Source: Pseudomonadota bacterium
GTDB taxonomy: Bacteria > Pseudomonadota > Gammaproteobacteria > Burkholderiales > Burkholderiaceae
DNA length: 14,510 bases
Reading direction: 5' to 3'
Assembly: GCA_963205525.1 (NCBI GenBank)
Contig: CAUJJP010000040.1
Location: forward strand, 1 to 14,510
Shown: piece by piece, positions 1 to 7,992 of the stretch
Numbering within the stretch: the stretch's first letter is position 1
Layout: each line of letters begins with the position of its first letter
Notes under the pieces: model-generated
Seen by the model: only the letters and a program-made list of their open reading frames with translations
Told to the model about the DNA's origin: nothing
Database searches by the model: none
Program-made: the position numbers and the translations under genes

Positions 1-120
1 GTTTGGCGAAAGCCGTAAAGCCGGTAGACGTGATACAGCGACGCGCATCGCTCGGAGCCGAAGACCTCGTTGCGATTAACGAAGACCGACGTCTCAGCGC
101 CGTACTTCGTAGTCTTCCCC
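1..120. other. Unassigned lower-GC stretch downstream of rng
   Basis: No gene is recognised here. By hand count the stretch is about 58% G+C, clearly below the genes beside it. It contains repeated GAAGAC/GTCTTC and ACGAAG/CTTCGT elements (roughly 79-117) that could pair, but there is no T-run on either strand to make a convincing intrinsic terminator for the minus-strand operon. One minus-strand frame stays open from about position 134 to the window edge (it includes the peptide YGAETSVFVNRNEVFGSER) with about 77% G/C at third positions. Its only plausible start is a TTG inside the end of rng, so a real gene cannot be claimed. Confidence 0.3.
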
Positions 121-1596
121 TCAGAGAAGAACAATGTCGTACTGCTCCGGGCTCAGCACCGCCTCCACCGACAGCGAGATCGGCTTGCCGATGAACTCCG
201 AGAGGCCGGCGAGGTGGGTGCTTTCCTCGTCAAGCAGCATCTCCACCACCGATGCGCTGGCGATGACGCGGAACTCCCTGGGGTTGAACTGGCGTGCCTC
301 GCGCAGGATCTCGCGCAGGATGTCGTAGCACACGCTGCGCGCGGTCTTCACCTGGCCGCGGCCGCTGCAGGTGGGGCAGGGTTCGCACAGCAGGTGCGAC
401 AGGCTCTCGCGGGTGCGCTTGCGCGTCATCTCCACCAGCCCGAGCTGGGTGAAGCCGCCCACCGTGGTGCGCACCCGGTCGCGTGCGAGCTGCTTGCGCA
501 ACTCGGCCAGCACCGCCTGCTGGTGTTCCTCGCGCACCATGTCGATGAAGTCGGCGATGATGATGCCGCCCAGGTTGCGCAGCCGCAGCTGGCGCGCGAT
601 GGCGCCCGCGGCCTCCAGGTTGGTCTTGAAGATGGTGTCGTCGAAGTTGCGCGCGCCGACGAAACCGCCGGTGTTCACGTCCACCGTGGTCAGGGCCTCG
701 GTCTGGTCGATGATGAGGTAGCCGCCGCTCTTGAGGTCCACGCGCCGGCCGAGCGCGCGCGCGATCTCCTCCTCGATGCCGAAGAGGTCGAAGATCGGCC
801 GCTCGCCCTTGTAGTGCTCGAGCTTGGGCAGCGTGCCCGGCATGTAGGCGCCGGCGAAGGCGGCCAGGGCGTCGAACTGCAGCCTGGAGTCGATGCGTAT
901 GGTCTGCGTGCTCTCGCCGGTGAGGTCGCGCAGCACGCGCTCGGCGAGGTTGAGGTCCTGGTGCAGCAGGCTGCCCGCGGGCTGCTGCAGGCCTTGCTGG
1001 CGGATGTGGTTCCAGGTCTTGCGCAGATAGGCGATGTCCTCGGCCAGATCGTCGTCGCTCGCATCCTCGGCGTTGGTGCGCAGGATGAAGCCGCCGCCCG
1101 CGGGGTCGCTGCCGGCCAGGCGCTGCATGCGCTCGCGCAGCGCCTCGCGCGCCTCGGCGCTGCCTATCTTCTGGCTGATGCCGATGTGGCGGTCCTGCGG
1201 CAGGAAGACCAGCATGCGCCCGGCGATCGAGACCTGGGTCGACAGCCGCGCGCCCTTGCTGCCGATGGCGTCCTTCACCACCTGCACCATCAGCACCTGG
1301 CCCTCGAAGACGCGTTTCTCGATCGGCACCGGCTGCGGCTCGCTGCGTGCGCCGTGGCCGTTCGGCGCCGCGTGCAGGTCGGCGACGTGGAGGAAGGCGG
1401 CGCGCTCGCCACCGATGTCGACGAAGGCGCTTTGCATGCCCGGCAGCACGCGCGCCACCCGGCCGAGGTAGATGTTGCCGACCTGCCCGCGTTCCAGCGT
1501 GCGTTCCAGGTAGAGCTCCTGCAGCGCGCCGTTCTCGACGATCGCGACCCGCGTTTCCTGCGGGGCCCAGTTGATGAGGATGTCCTGGCTCGCCAT
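121..1596 (-). CDS. rng: Ribonuclease G (RNase E/G family endoribonuclease)
   Basis: Encodes a 491-residue single-strand-specific endoribonuclease, close to the 489 residues of E. coli RNase G, which matures the 16S rRNA 5' end and takes part in mRNA decay in the cytoplasm. An S1 RNA-binding region covers about residues 37-128. The catalytic Mg2+-binding aspartates of the family appear as DVNTGG (D306) and DFIDM (D349). The zinc-link cysteines are in CEPCPTCSGRG (C404, C407 and C410). There is no long RNase E-type C-terminal scaffold, which supports RNase G rather than RNase E. The ATG at 1594-1596 starts MASQDILINW, matches the family N terminus and follows a GAGAG-like ribosome site. A longer in-frame extension runs through maf and is spurious. 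It is the last gene of the operon, 7 bases after the maf stop, as yhdE and rng are paired in E. coli. Confidence 0.97.
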   Translation of the reverse strand: MASQDILINWAPQETRVAIVENGALQELYLERTLERGQVGNIYLGRVARVLPGMQSAFVDIGGERAAFLHVADLHAAPNGHGARSEPQPVPIEKRVFEGQVLMVQVVKDAIGSKGARLSTQVSIAGRMLVFLPQDRHIGISQKIGSAEAREALRERMQRLAGSDPAGGGFILRTNAEDASDDDLAEDIAYLRKTWNHIRQQGLQQPAGSLLHQDLNLAERVLRDLTGESTQTIRIDSRLQFDALAAFAGAYMPGTLPKLEHYKGERPIFDLFGIEEEIARALGRRVDLKSGGYLIIDQTEALTTVDVNTGGFVGARNFDDTIFKTNLEAAGAIARQLRLRNLGGIIIADFIDMVREEHQQAVLAELRKQLARDRVRTTVGGFTQLGLVEMTRKRTRESLSHLLCEPCPTCSGRGQVKTARSVCYDILREILREARQFNPREFRVIASASVVEMLLDEESTHLAGLSEFIGKPISLSVEAVLSPEQYDIVLL

Positions 1597-1603
1597 GTGC
1601 TCT

Positions 1604-2209
1604 CTAGAGGCTGGTCGCCACCCCGGCCTGGCGCAGCAGCTGCGCGGTCTCGAAGAGCGGCAACCCCATGATGCCCGAATGGCTGCCGGCGATGTGCGCG
1701 ATCCAGCCCGCCAGCGCCCCCTGGATCGCGTAGCTGCCGGCCTTGCCGAAGGGTTCGCCGCTGGCCACGTAGCGCTCGATGACGGCTGCCGGCAGCGGCG
1801 CAAAGCGCACCTGCGACACCTGCAGCGCCTGCCAGCGCCGCCTGCCACGCTGCAGCGCCAGCGCCGTCAGCACGCGGTGGCAGCGCCCCGACAGCGCGCC
1901 CAGCGTCGCCCGCGCGTCGGCCGCGTCGGCCGGCTTGCCCAGGATGCGCCGGCCCAGGGCGACCGTGGTGTCTGCGCACAGGATGGCGCCGGCTGGCAGG
2001 CCGCGTCGGCGGTGCCGGGCGACGGCCGCATCCAGCTTGGCGGCGCTGACGCGCTGCACGTAGGCGGCGGGCAGTTCACCGGGCCGCAGCGTCTCCAGGG
2101 CTTCCGCATCCTCGTCATCGTCCGCCAGCAGCAATTGCGCCTGGACGCCGATCTGGGCCAGCAGCTGTTGCCGGCGCGGGCTTTGCGAGGCGAGGTACAG
2201 GTGCATCAT
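1604..2209 (-). CDS. maf: Maf-family nucleotide pyrophosphatase, YhdE-like (dTTP/UTP type)
   Basis: A 201-residue Maf/HAM1-fold protein that hydrolyses nucleoside triphosphates to monophosphates, a house-cleaning role; the family was first linked to septum formation. The N terminus [14 protein letters not shown] is the family signature. The catalytic aspartate lies in CADTTV (D80), followed by a conserved lysine in LGKP (K92). The GSYAIQG stretch (158-164) and the later GLPLFET resemble the YhdE (dTTP/UTP) branch rather than the YceF branch. Two adjacent ATG codons (2207-2209 and 2204-2206) could start translation, and neither has a clear Shine-Dalgarno. It lies 40 bases after rlmH, the largest gap in the operon, and 7 bases before rng. 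Pairing with rng also supports the YhdE assignment. The subtype substrate preference is inferred from motifs. Confidence 0.94.
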   Translation of the reverse strand: MMHLYLASQSPRRQQLLAQIGVQAQLLLADDDEDAEALETLRPGELPAAYVQRVSAAKLDAAVARHRRRGLPAGAILCADTTVALGRRILGKPADAADARATLGALSGRCHRVLTALALQRGRRRWQALQVSQVRFAPLPAAVIERYVASGEPFGKAGSYAIQGALAGWIAHIAGSHSGIMGLPLFETAQLLRQAGVATSL

Positions 2210-2249
2210 CGGCGTGCGCGCGAGCGCGATCGCAGGCGGCTTGCGGCGC

Positions 2250-2729
2250 TCATTCGCGGTGGTAGGGGTGGCCGGCGTTCACCGACCAGGCGCGGTACAA
2301 GGCCTCGGCCAGCAGCACGCGCACGAAGGCGTGCGGCAGGGTCAGGTCGGAAAGCCGGATCGCCTCGTCGGCGCCGGCCTTCAGGCCCGGGTCCAGGCCG
2401 TCGGGGCCGCCGACCAGCAGCGCCACATCCTGCCCGCCGTCCTGCCAGCGCTGCAGCCGCGCCGCCAGCTGCAGCGTGCTCAGGCCCTGGCCGCGTTCGT
2501 CGAGCACGATGCGGCGCCAGCCCTTGCCCAGGCCCTCGAGCGCAGCATGCAGGCGTTCGGCCTCGGCGGCCATGCACTGGGCGGGCGTGCGTCCGCCCTC
2601 GCGCGGCTCGGCTTTCACCGCCTTCAGCACGAAGCGCCAGTCGGCCGGGAAGCGCTTGACGTAGTCGGACCAGGCCGCATCGGCCCAGGCCGGCTGGCGC
2701 TGGCCGACCGCGAGCAGCGCCAGCCGCAC
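2250..2729 (-). CDS. rlmH: 23S rRNA (pseudouridine1915-N3)-methyltransferase RlmH
   Basis: A 159-residue SPOUT-class methyltransferase that uses S-adenosylmethionine to methylate N3 of pseudouridine 1915 in helix 69 of 23S rRNA in assembled 70S ribosomes. The SAM-binding knot is visible as [10 protein letters not shown] (about 104-113), then [19 protein letters not shown] and the invariant C-terminal HPYHRE (154-159). Length matches E. coli RlmH (155). The start is GTG (2727-2729), since [10 protein letters not shown] aligns with the usual MKLxxLAVG beginning and no ATG is available. It begins only 3 bases after the rsfS stop, so translation is probably coupled. The rsfS-rlmH pair is conserved in many bacteria and both act on the large subunit. 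Confidence 0.96.
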   Translation of the reverse strand: MRLALLAVGQRQPAWADAAWSDYVKRFPADWRFVLKAVKAEPREGGRTPAQCMAAEAERLHAALEGLGKGWRRIVLDERGQGLSTLQLAARLQRWQDGGQDVALLVGGPDGLDPGLKAGADEAIRLSDLTLPHAFVRVLLAEALYRAWSVNAGHPYHRE

Positions 2730-2732
2730 CGG

Positions 2733-3638
2733 TCAGCCCGTGGTCTTCTTCGCCGAACGCGGCGCGCGGGTGGCGGACTTGGCGGGGCCGGGACGCGCGC
2801 CAGCCGGCACCGCCTGGCGCGCCGCCGTCGTCCGGGCCGGGGCCTTGGTCGCTGCCTTGGTGGCCGAAGCCTTCGTCGCCGGGGACCTGGTGGCCGGTGC
2901 CTTCGTCGCCGGGGACTTGCTGGCCGGGGCCTTCTTCGCCGCGGTCGGCCTGGGCGGCGCAGCCGACGGCCTGGGCGGCGCAGCCTTCGGCCTGGGCGGC
3001 GCGGCCTTCGGCCTGAGCGGCGCGGCCGGTCGCTTCGCCGCGGCGCTGCTGCGGGTCGGTGCCGGAGCCGCCGCCACCTTGCGCGCCGCCGTCGCCTTCT
3101 GCGCCGCTGCGGGCTTCTTCACCGCCGGCTTCTGCGCCGCAGGCTTCTGTGCCGCCGGCTTCTTGGCCGCCGGCTTCTTGGCCGCCGGCTTCCTGGGCGC
3201 CGGATCGGTCTTCGCGCTCACCGTCTTGCGTGCAGGCGGCTTCTTCGTCGCGCCGGCTGCGGGCTCGGAGGCCTTGGGCAGCGCGGTGCGGGCCTTGCCC
3301 AACTTCATCGCCACCGGCTTGCCGCCCCAGATCTCCTCCAGGTGGTAGTAGGTGCGGATATTGGGCTGCATGATGTGCGCCACCGCCGCGCCGCAGTCGA
3401 CGATGATCCACTCGCCGCCGGCCTCGCCTTCGGTGCGCAGCACCTGAAGGCCGCGCTTGCGAACCGCGTCGCGCACGCTGGCGGCCAGGGCCTTGGTCTG
3501 GCGGTTGCTGTGGCCGGTGGCGACGATGACGCGTTCGAACAGCGGTGACAGGTGCTCGGTGTTGAAGACGACGATGTCCTGCGCCTTCACGTCTTCGAGT
3601 CCGTCGACGATGGCGCGTTGCAGCTTGCGGATGTCCAT
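2733..3638 (-). CDS. rsfS: Ribosomal silencing factor RsfS with long Lys/Ala/Pro-rich C-terminal tail
   Basis: Residues 1 to about 115 form a standard RsfS (YbeB/DUF143) domain, which binds uL14 on the 50S subunit and blocks subunit joining under nutrient limitation. It shows DIRKLQRAIVDGLEDVKAQD, VATGHSNRQTKALA and EWIIVDCGAAVAHIM, all family-typical. The protein is 301 residues against the usual 105-130. Residues ~116-301 are a low-complexity, strongly basic tail built of KKPAA units (~149-178), AAPPRPK units (~204-231) and ATKAPATKSP-like units (~237-260), resembling histone-H1 or AlgP-type tails. The ATG at 3636-3638 directly abuts the nadD stop (TGAATG). Reading frame and third-position GC continue through the tail, so it is coding. 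The tail is probably disordered and may bind RNA, which is inference. Confidence 0.95.
   Translation of the reverse strand: MDIRKLQRAIVDGLEDVKAQDIVVFNTEHLSPLFERVIVATGHSNRQTKALAASVRDAVRKRGLQVLRTEGEAGGEWIIVDCGAAVAHIMQPNIRTYYHLEEIWGGKPVAMKLGKARTALPKASEPAAGATKKPPARKTVSAKTDPAPRKPAAKKPAAKKPAAQKPAAQKPAVKKPAAAQKATAARKVAAAPAPTRSSAAAKRPAAPLRPKAAPPRPKAAPPRPSAAPPRPTAAKKAPASKSPATKAPATRSPATKASATKAATKAPARTTAARQAVPAGARPGPAKSATRAPRSAKKTTG
2869..2940. repeat. 30-base imperfect tandem repeat in rsfS tail
   Basis: Two 30-base units (2869-2898 and 2899-2928), each beginning GCCTTCGTCGCCGGGGAC on the plus strand, differ at only a few positions. A truncated third unit follows (2929-2940). On the coding strand they give the decapeptide-like pattern ATKAPATKSP near the end of the RsfS tail. 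The period is a multiple of three, so gain or loss of units keeps the frame. Confidence 0.8.
2947..3030. repeat. 21-base tandem repeat, four units, in rsfS tail
   Basis: Four consecutive 21-base units start at 2947, 2968, 2989 and 3010, each beginning GGCCTG(G/A)GCGGCGC on the plus strand. They encode the heptad AAPPRPK/S/T on the minus strand. Near identity at the DNA level suggests recent slippage or unequal recombination rather than only protein-level selection. Confidence 0.85.
3106..3195. repeat. 15-base tandem repeat, six units, in rsfS tail
   Basis: Six 15-base units run from 3106 to 3195. The two at 3151-3165 and 3166-3180 are identical (GCCGCCGGCTTCTTG on the plus strand), and the others differ by one to a few bases. 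On the coding strand they specify KKPAA/QKPAA pentapeptides. The pattern is typical of slippage-prone minisatellites in basic tails. Confidence 0.85.
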
Positions 3639-4277
3639 TCAGTTCTTGTAAAGGCGGTGATGTTCAATATAGCGCGCGACCGCGGGCGTCACCAGATCGT
3701 CGACCCGGTCGCCGCGCGCCACGCGGGCACGGATGTCGGTGGCGGAGATGTCCATCATGGGCAGCGGCAGCACGGTATGCGGGTGCTGCTGCCGCGCGGC
3801 AGCGGGTTCGGCATCGGACGCGGCATCGGGCACGGCACCGGGCACGGCGTCGCGCGCGGTCTCCGCGCCGGGCCGACGCGCGACGGCCAGCTCCACCAGC
3901 GCCAGCAGCTGCTGCCAGCCGTGCCAGCTGTGCAGCCTGGCGTACTGGTCGCCGCCGATCAGCAGCACCCAGCGCGTGGCAGGTTCGCGCGCGCAGAGAG
4001 CCTGCACGGTGTCCAGGCTGCGGCTGGCGCCGCCGCGCTCGATCTCGATGCGGTCCAGCCGCATCGCCGGCTCGTCGGCGATGGTCAGGCGCACCATGGC
4101 CTCGCGGTGGGCCGCCGTGCTCAGTGCGCGTGTCTTCTGCCAGGGCTGGGCGGCCGGAATCCAGCGCAGCTCGTCCAGCGTCAGCGCCGGCACGGCCGCG
4201 CGCGCGAGCGCCAGGTGCGCCAGGTGCGGCGGGTCGAAACTGCCGCCGAACAGGCCGACACGGCGCGCCGTGCTCAA
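3639..4277 (-). CDS. nadD: Nicotinate-nucleotide adenylyltransferase NadD
   Basis: Transfers AMP from ATP to nicotinate mononucleotide to give deamido-NAD, the shared step of NAD synthesis, in the cytoplasm. With the chosen start the protein has 212 residues, matching E. coli NadD (213). The nucleotidyltransferase motif [15 protein letters not shown] lies at 8-22 and the second motif ISATDIR at 177-183. A variable Ala/Asp/Pro-rich linker (~136-162) precedes the second motif. The start is taken as TTG (4275-4277), giving [12 protein letters not shown]. It overlaps the hemF stop as TTGA and has GGGAG six bases upstream. An in-frame ATG exists farther upstream, but that extension is antisense-like translation of hemF. 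The stop abuts the rsfS ATG. The nadD-rsfS pairing is widespread. Confidence 0.94.
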   Translation of the reverse strand: MSTARRVGLFGGSFDPPHLAHLALARAAVPALTLDELRWIPAAQPWQKTRALSTAAHREAMVRLTIADEPAMRLDRIEIERGGASRSLDTVQALCAREPATRWVLLIGGDQYARLHSWHGWQQLLALVELAVARRPGAETARDAVPGAVPDAASDAEPAAARQQHPHTVLPLPMMDISATDIRARVARGDRVDDLVTPAVARYIEHHRLYKN

Positions 4278-5266
4278 GCGCCGCTCCCGGCAGGTGGTGC
4301 GGCGTCGCCGGGCGGCGCGCCGTCGTCCGGGTCCACCCTGTCCGCGGTGTCTGTCCAATCCGCCCAGTCGCGCGCGCGCAGGAAGTCGCTGAACAGGCGC
4401 GCCTCGGCGCTGCCGGTCTCGGGCTGCCAGGCGTAGCGCCACTTCACCAGCGGCGGCATGCTCATCAGGATGCTCTCGGTGCGGCCGCCGCTTTGCAGGC
4501 CGAACAGGGTGCCGCGGTCGAACACGAGGTTGAACTCGACGTAGCGGCCGCGCCGCCAGGCCTGGAAGTCGCGCTCGCGCTCGCCATAGGGCAGGCCGCG
4601 GCGGCGCTGCACGATGGGCAGGTAGGCGCCGACGAAAGCCTCGCCGACCGCCATCGTCAGCGCCAGGCTGCGCTCGAAGCCGAGCTCGGCGAAGTCGTCG
4701 AAGAAGATGCCGCCGATGCCGCGCGGCTCGTTGCGGTGGCGCAGGAAGAAGTACTCGTCACACCAGCGCTTGAAACGCGGGTACAGATCGTCGCCGAAAG
4801 GTGCCAGCGCAGCGCGGCAGGCGCGGTGGAAATGCGCCGCGTCCGCTTCGAATCCGTAGAACGGCGTGAGGTCCATGCCGCCACCGAACCAGGCCACCGG
4901 GGGCCGGCCGGGGGGGTGCGCGCAGAACATGCGTACGTTCATGTGCGCGGTGGGCACATAGGGGTTGCGCGGGTGCACGACGAGCGAGACCCCCATCGCC
5001 TCGAAGGCTGCGCCGGCCAGCTCGGGCCGGTGCGCGCTGGCCGAGGGCGGCATCGCGGCGCCGCGCACGTGGCTGAAGTTGCAGCCGGCGCGCTCGAACA
5101 CGCCGCCGCCCTCGACCAGCCGGCTCAGGCCGTCGCCTTGCAGCGGCTCGCCGGGCGCGCGCGTCCAGCCGTCGCTGATGAAGGCCTGGCCGTCCTCGGC
5201 CTGCAAGGCGTCGACGATGCGCTCGTGCAAGGCGGTGAAGCTGCGGCGTACGGAGTCGGTGTCCAT
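4274..5266 (-). CDS. hemF: Oxygen-dependent coproporphyrinogen III oxidase HemF
   Basis: Catalyses the aerobic oxidative decarboxylation of coproporphyrinogen III to protoporphyrinogen IX in heme synthesis; cytoplasmic, usually a dimer. The 330-residue product is slightly longer than E. coli HemF (299). Visible family blocks include [11 protein letters not shown] (57-67), [10 protein letters not shown] (105-114), [11 protein letters not shown] (128-138), [10 protein letters not shown] (178-187), [18 protein letters not shown] (240-257) and [13 protein letters not shown] (260-272). The last ~25 residues are an Asp/Pro/Ala-rich tail outside the conserved domain and account for part of the extra length. 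The start ATG (5264-5266) gives [10 protein letters not shown], 6 bases after the acyltransferase stop. The TGA stop overlaps the nadD TTG start. The gene implies aerobic or facultative growth. Confidence 0.97.
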   Translation of the reverse strand: MDTDSVRRSFTALHERIVDALQAEDGQAFISDGWTRAPGEPLQGDGLSRLVEGGGVFERAGCNFSHVRGAAMPPSASAHRPELAGAAFEAMGVSLVVHPRNPYVPTAHMNVRMFCAHPPGRPPVAWFGGGMDLTPFYGFEADAAHFHRACRAALAPFGDDLYPRFKRWCDEYFFLRHRNEPRGIGGIFFDDFAELGFERSLALTMAVGEAFVGAYLPIVQRRRGLPYGERERDFQAWRRGRYVEFNLVFDRGTLFGLQSGGRTESILMSMPPLVKWRYAWQPETGSAEARLFSDFLRARDWADWTDTADRVDPDDGAPPGDAAPPAGSGA

Positions 5267-5272
5267 GGATCT

Positions 5273-5896
5273 TCAGCGAAGCAGGCGGATCGGCGAGGCC
5301 TGCGCCGGCCGCCGCCCGCGCACGCCGGCGTAGCGTCGCGCGATCTCGGCCAGGTCGGCGTCGGCGTTTCCCCCCAGGCGCAAGGCCGCCAGCATGCCCA
5401 CGCGGCGCCGTCCGTGGTCGAACTGCACCAGCACCAGCGGCACCCCGGCGTCGAGCGCGACGCGGTAGAAGCCGCTGCGCCATCCCGTGGTGGCCGAACG
5501 GGTGCCTTCCGGCGCCAGCGCCAGCCACAGGAACTCGTCGGCCGCGCGCGCCGCCTGCATGCGCCGCACCATGTCGGGCACGATGCTGCCGGGGTGGGCA
5601 CGGTCCACCGGCACCCCGCCCAGCCAGCGCAGCCAGCGGCCGAAGCCGGGCAGCGCGAACAGGCTGTGCTTGCCCCAGAAGGTGACCGGCAGGCCGATCG
5701 CCCATTTGGCGAGCACGCCGAGCGGGAAGTCCCAGTTCGAGGTGTGCGGGTAGACCACGATCACGCCCTGGCGTGCCGGCAGGCCGTCCCACACCAGCTG
5801 CCAGCCGAGCAGCCGCAGCAGCGCCCGCGCGAGCGGGCTGCCGCGCAGCTGCACCGGACGTTCGGCGATCTCGACCGGGGCGCCGTGCGCGCTCAA
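5273..5896 (-). CDS. Lysophospholipid acyltransferase family protein (PlsC-like fold)
   Basis: A small acyltransferase of about 207 residues, probably transferring an acyl chain to a lysophospholipid or related lipid at the inner face of the membrane. The catalytic H(X4)D motif is HTSNWD (H51 and D56) and the substrate motif is PEGTRS (E130-R133). FWGKHSLF and GGVPVDR are also typical of this branch. It is shorter than PlsC proper and lacks an obvious N-terminal membrane anchor, so its exact acceptor is unknown. The start is uncertain: the longest frame begins inside purD and is unlikely. I chose TTG (5894-5896), two bases after the purD stop, which gives MSAHGAPVEIAERPVQLRG; no other start codon is available near the conserved region. 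The position between purD and hemF suggests cotranscription, not a shared pathway. Confidence 0.88.
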   Translation of the reverse strand: MSAHGAPVEIAERPVQLRGSPLARALLRLLGWQLVWDGLPARQGVIVVYPHTSNWDFPLGVLAKWAIGLPVTFWGKHSLFALPGFGRWLRWLGGVPVDRAHPGSIVPDMVRRMQAARAADEFLWLALAPEGTRSATTGWRSGFYRVALDAGVPLVLVQFDHGRRRVGMLAALRLGGNADADLAEIARRYAGVRGRRPAQASPIRLLR

Positions 5897-5898
5897 GC

Positions 5899-7182
5899 TC
5901 AGCGCGGCTTGACGGCGCGGTGGCCGATGTCGCTGCGCCAGACCGCGCCGGCGAGCGAGATGCCGGCCAGCGCGTCGTAGGCGCGCTGCTGTGCCTGGCG
6001 CACCGAGTCGGCGAGCGCGGTCACGCACAGCACGCGTCCGCCGCTGCTGCGCAGCACGCCGTCGGCGATCGCGCTGCCGGCGTGGAAGACCATCAGGTCC
6101 TCGGCCGGCGCCGGCAGGCCGCCGATGGCGTCGCCGCCGCGCACCGGGCCCGGATAGCCGTGCGCGGCCATCACCACCCCGAGCGCGACGCGCCGGTCCC
6201 ACTGCAGCTCGACCTCGTCCAGCGTGCCCTCGGTGGCCTGCATCAGGAGATCGAACAGGTCGCTCTTCAGGCGCATCAGGATGGGCTGCGTCTCCGGGTC
6301 GCCGAGCCGGCAGTTGAACTCCACCGTGCGCGGCCGCCCCTGCTCGTCGATCATCAGCCCGGCGTAGAGAAAGCCGGTGAAGGGCGTGCCGTCGCGCGCC
6401 ATGCCGGCGATGGTGGGCTGGATGATCTCGCGCATGACGCGCGCGTGGACGTCGGGCGTGACCACCGGCGCCGGGCTGTAGGCACCCATGCCGCCGGTGT
6501 TGGGGCCGGTGTCGCCGTCGCCCACGCGCTTGTGGTCCTGGCTGGTGGCCAGCGGCACGACGTGGCGGCCGTCGCTGACGACGATGAAGCTCGCCTCCTC
6601 GCCGGCCATGAACTCCTCGATCACGACGCGCGCGACGCCGGCGTTGTGCTTCACGCCCAGGCGGTTGGCGCCCAACATGTCGTCGATCGCGGCGTGCGCC
6701 TCGGCGACGGTCTGCGCCACCACCACGCCCTTGCCGGCGGCCAGGCCGTCGGCCTTGATGACGATGGGCGCGCCGTGCTTGTCGACGTGGGCGTGTGCGA
6801 GCGCGGCGTCGGTGAACGCCGCGTACAGCGCGGTCGGGATGCCGTGGCGCTGCATGAAGTCCTTGGCGTAGGCCTTGGAGCTCTCCAGCCGTGCCGCGGC
6901 CTGGGTGGGGCCGAAGATGCGCAGCCCGCGCGCGCGGAACATGTCCACCACGCCCGCGGCCAGCGGCGCCTCGGGGCCGACGACGGTGAGCGCGATCTTC
7001 TCCGCCTGCGCGAAGTCGGCCAGCTCGGCGACATCGCCGATCGGCAGGTTGCGCAGGGACGGATCGGCCGCCGTGCCGCCGTTGCCGGGCGCCACGTACA
7101 CCTGCTGCACGCGCTCGGACTGCGCCAGCTTCCAGGCGATGGCGTGCTCGCGCCCGCCGCTGCCGATCACCAGGACTTTCAT
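5899..7182 (-). CDS. purD: Phosphoribosylamine-glycine ligase (GAR synthetase) PurD
   Basis: Second enzyme of de novo purine synthesis: joins 5-phosphoribosylamine and glycine using ATP in the cytoplasm. The 427-residue protein matches E. coli PurD (429) and has the ATP-grasp layout. An N-terminal domain starts [14 protein letters not shown]. The central ATP-binding part contains [14 protein letters not shown] and the loop [12 protein letters not shown]. The metal-binding signature [12 protein letters not shown] replaces the common RFGDPET with RLGDPET. A C-terminal B-domain-like part follows. The ATG (7180-7182) overlaps the yebC stop as ATGA, implying coupled translation. The longer upstream frame is the shadow of yebC. 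No purine-responsive regulatory site is visible inside the yebC end, so expression probably follows the operon promoter. Confidence 0.97.
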   Translation of the reverse strand: MKVLVIGSGGREHAIAWKLAQSERVQQVYVAPGNGGTAADPSLRNLPIGDVAELADFAQAEKIALTVVGPEAPLAAGVVDMFRARGLRIFGPTQAAARLESSKAYAKDFMQRHGIPTALYAAFTDAALAHAHVDKHGAPIVIKADGLAAGKGVVVAQTVAEAHAAIDDMLGANRLGVKHNAGVARVVIEEFMAGEEASFIVVSDGRHVVPLATSQDHKRVGDGDTGPNTGGMGAYSPAPVVTPDVHARVMREIIQPTIAGMARDGTPFTGFLYAGLMIDEQGRPRTVEFNCRLGDPETQPILMRLKSDLFDLLMQATEGTLDEVELQWDRRVALGVVMAAHGYPGPVRGGDAIGGLPAPAEDLMVFHAGSAIADGVLRSSGGRVLCVTALADSVRQAQQRAYDALAGISLAGAVWRSDIGHRAVKPR

Positions 7183-7901
7183 TCCAGTTCGGCGTTGTGG
7201 TGCACGGCCTGCACGTCGTCCAGGTCTTCCAGCACGTCGAGCAGTTTCTGCATGCGTTCGGCGTCCTCGCCGGCCAGCGCCACCGTGTTCTCGGCGCGCA
7301 TCGTCACCTCGGCAAGCTCGGCCTGCAGCCCGGCGGCGGCGAGCGCATCGCGCACCGCCTCGAAGTCGCCCGGCGCGCACAGCACCTCGACCGTGCCGTC
7401 GTCGTCGCTCAGCACGTCCTCGGCGCCGGCTTCCAGCGCCACCTCCATCACCTTGTCCTCGGAGACCCCGGGCGCGAACACGAGCTGTCCGCAGTGCTTG
7501 AACTGAAAGGCCACCGAGCCATCGGTGCCGAGGTTGCCGCCGTACTTGCTGAAGGCGTGGCGCACCTCGGCCACCGTGCGCACCCGGTTGTCGGTCATGG
7601 TCTCGACGATGATGGCTGCGCCGCCTATGCCGTAGCCCTCGTAGCGGATCTCCTCGTAGCTCACGCCCTCGAGGTTGCCGCTGGCCTTGTCGATGTTGCG
7701 CTTGATGGTGTCGGCCGGCATGTTGGCCGCCTTCGCCTTGTCCACCGCCAGCCGCAGCCGCGGGTTGGCGGTGATGTCACCGCCTCCCTGGCGGGCGGCG
7801 ACCATGATCTCGCGTATCACGCGGGTCCAGACCTTGCCGCGCTTGTCGTCCTGGCGGCTCTTGCGGTGCTGGATGTTGGCCCATTTGGAATGTCCGGCCA
7901 T
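7179..7901 (-). CDS. yebC: YebC/PmpR/TACO1-family regulatory protein
   Basis: A 240-residue full-length YebC protein. The family has been reported both as DNA-binding regulators (PmpR) and as ribosome-associated factors helping translation through difficult sequences such as proline runs. The N terminus [14 protein letters not shown] is the near-invariant signature. [37 protein letters not shown] and [10 protein letters not shown] are further family blocks. The ATG (7899-7901) has a good Shine-Dalgarno, AGGTGA, six bases upstream. It is the first gene of the nine-gene minus-strand operon. A translation-assist role would fit the downstream Pro/Ala-rich RsfS tail, but that is speculation. Confidence 0.97.
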   Translation of the reverse strand: MAGHSKWANIQHRKSRQDDKRGKVWTRVIREIMVAARQGGGDITANPRLRLAVDKAKAANMPADTIKRNIDKASGNLEGVSYEEIRYEGYGIGGAAIIVETMTDNRVRTVAEVRHAFSKYGGNLGTDGSVAFQFKHCGQLVFAPGVSEDKVMEVALEAGAEDVLSDDDGTVEVLCAPGDFEAVRDALAAAGLQAELAEVTMRAENTVALAGEDAERMQKLLDVLEDLDDVQAVHHNAELE

Positions 7902-7948
7902 GCTGTGTCACCTGTGTCGGTGCAGCGGCGTGCACCTGTATCTGGGGA

Positions 7949-7962
7949 AACCCTCGATTCTA
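7949..7962 (-). promoter_or_regulatory. Possible promoter -10 for the yebC operon
   Basis: On the minus strand TAGAAT (plus-strand 7957-7962) matches the sigma70 -10 consensus at five of six positions and would give a leader of about 50 bases before yebC. No convincing -35 element lies 16-18 bases upstream, where the sequence is almost pure G/C. The call rests on the -10 match and its position in the only gap large enough to hold the operon promoter. Confidence 0.3.
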
Positions 7963-7992
7963 CGGTGGCCGCCGCGGCGCGCCGCAGGCAGC

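Noticed and set aside
79..117. GAAGAC/GTCTTC inverted repeat as the terminator of the operon
   Set aside because: The loop is over 20 bases, the pairing alternatives compete, and no T-run follows on the minus strand.
70..1671. 533-residue plus-strand frame antisense to rng
   Set aside because: rng on the other strand has all catalytic and zinc-link residues. The antisense product is His/Ala/Leu/Gln-rich with no recognisable domain.
2836..3195. Possible CRISPR-like array because of regular repeats
   Set aside because: The units are directly adjacent with no spacers, have periods of 15, 21 and 30 bases, and keep the rsfS reading frame. They are coding tandem repeats.
3810..3870. GGCACG/GGCATCGG-type short repeats in nadD as an inserted element
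   Set aside because: The encoded Ala/Asp/Pro linker falls where NadD proteins vary, and the total length (212) equals the family norm, so nothing has been inserted.
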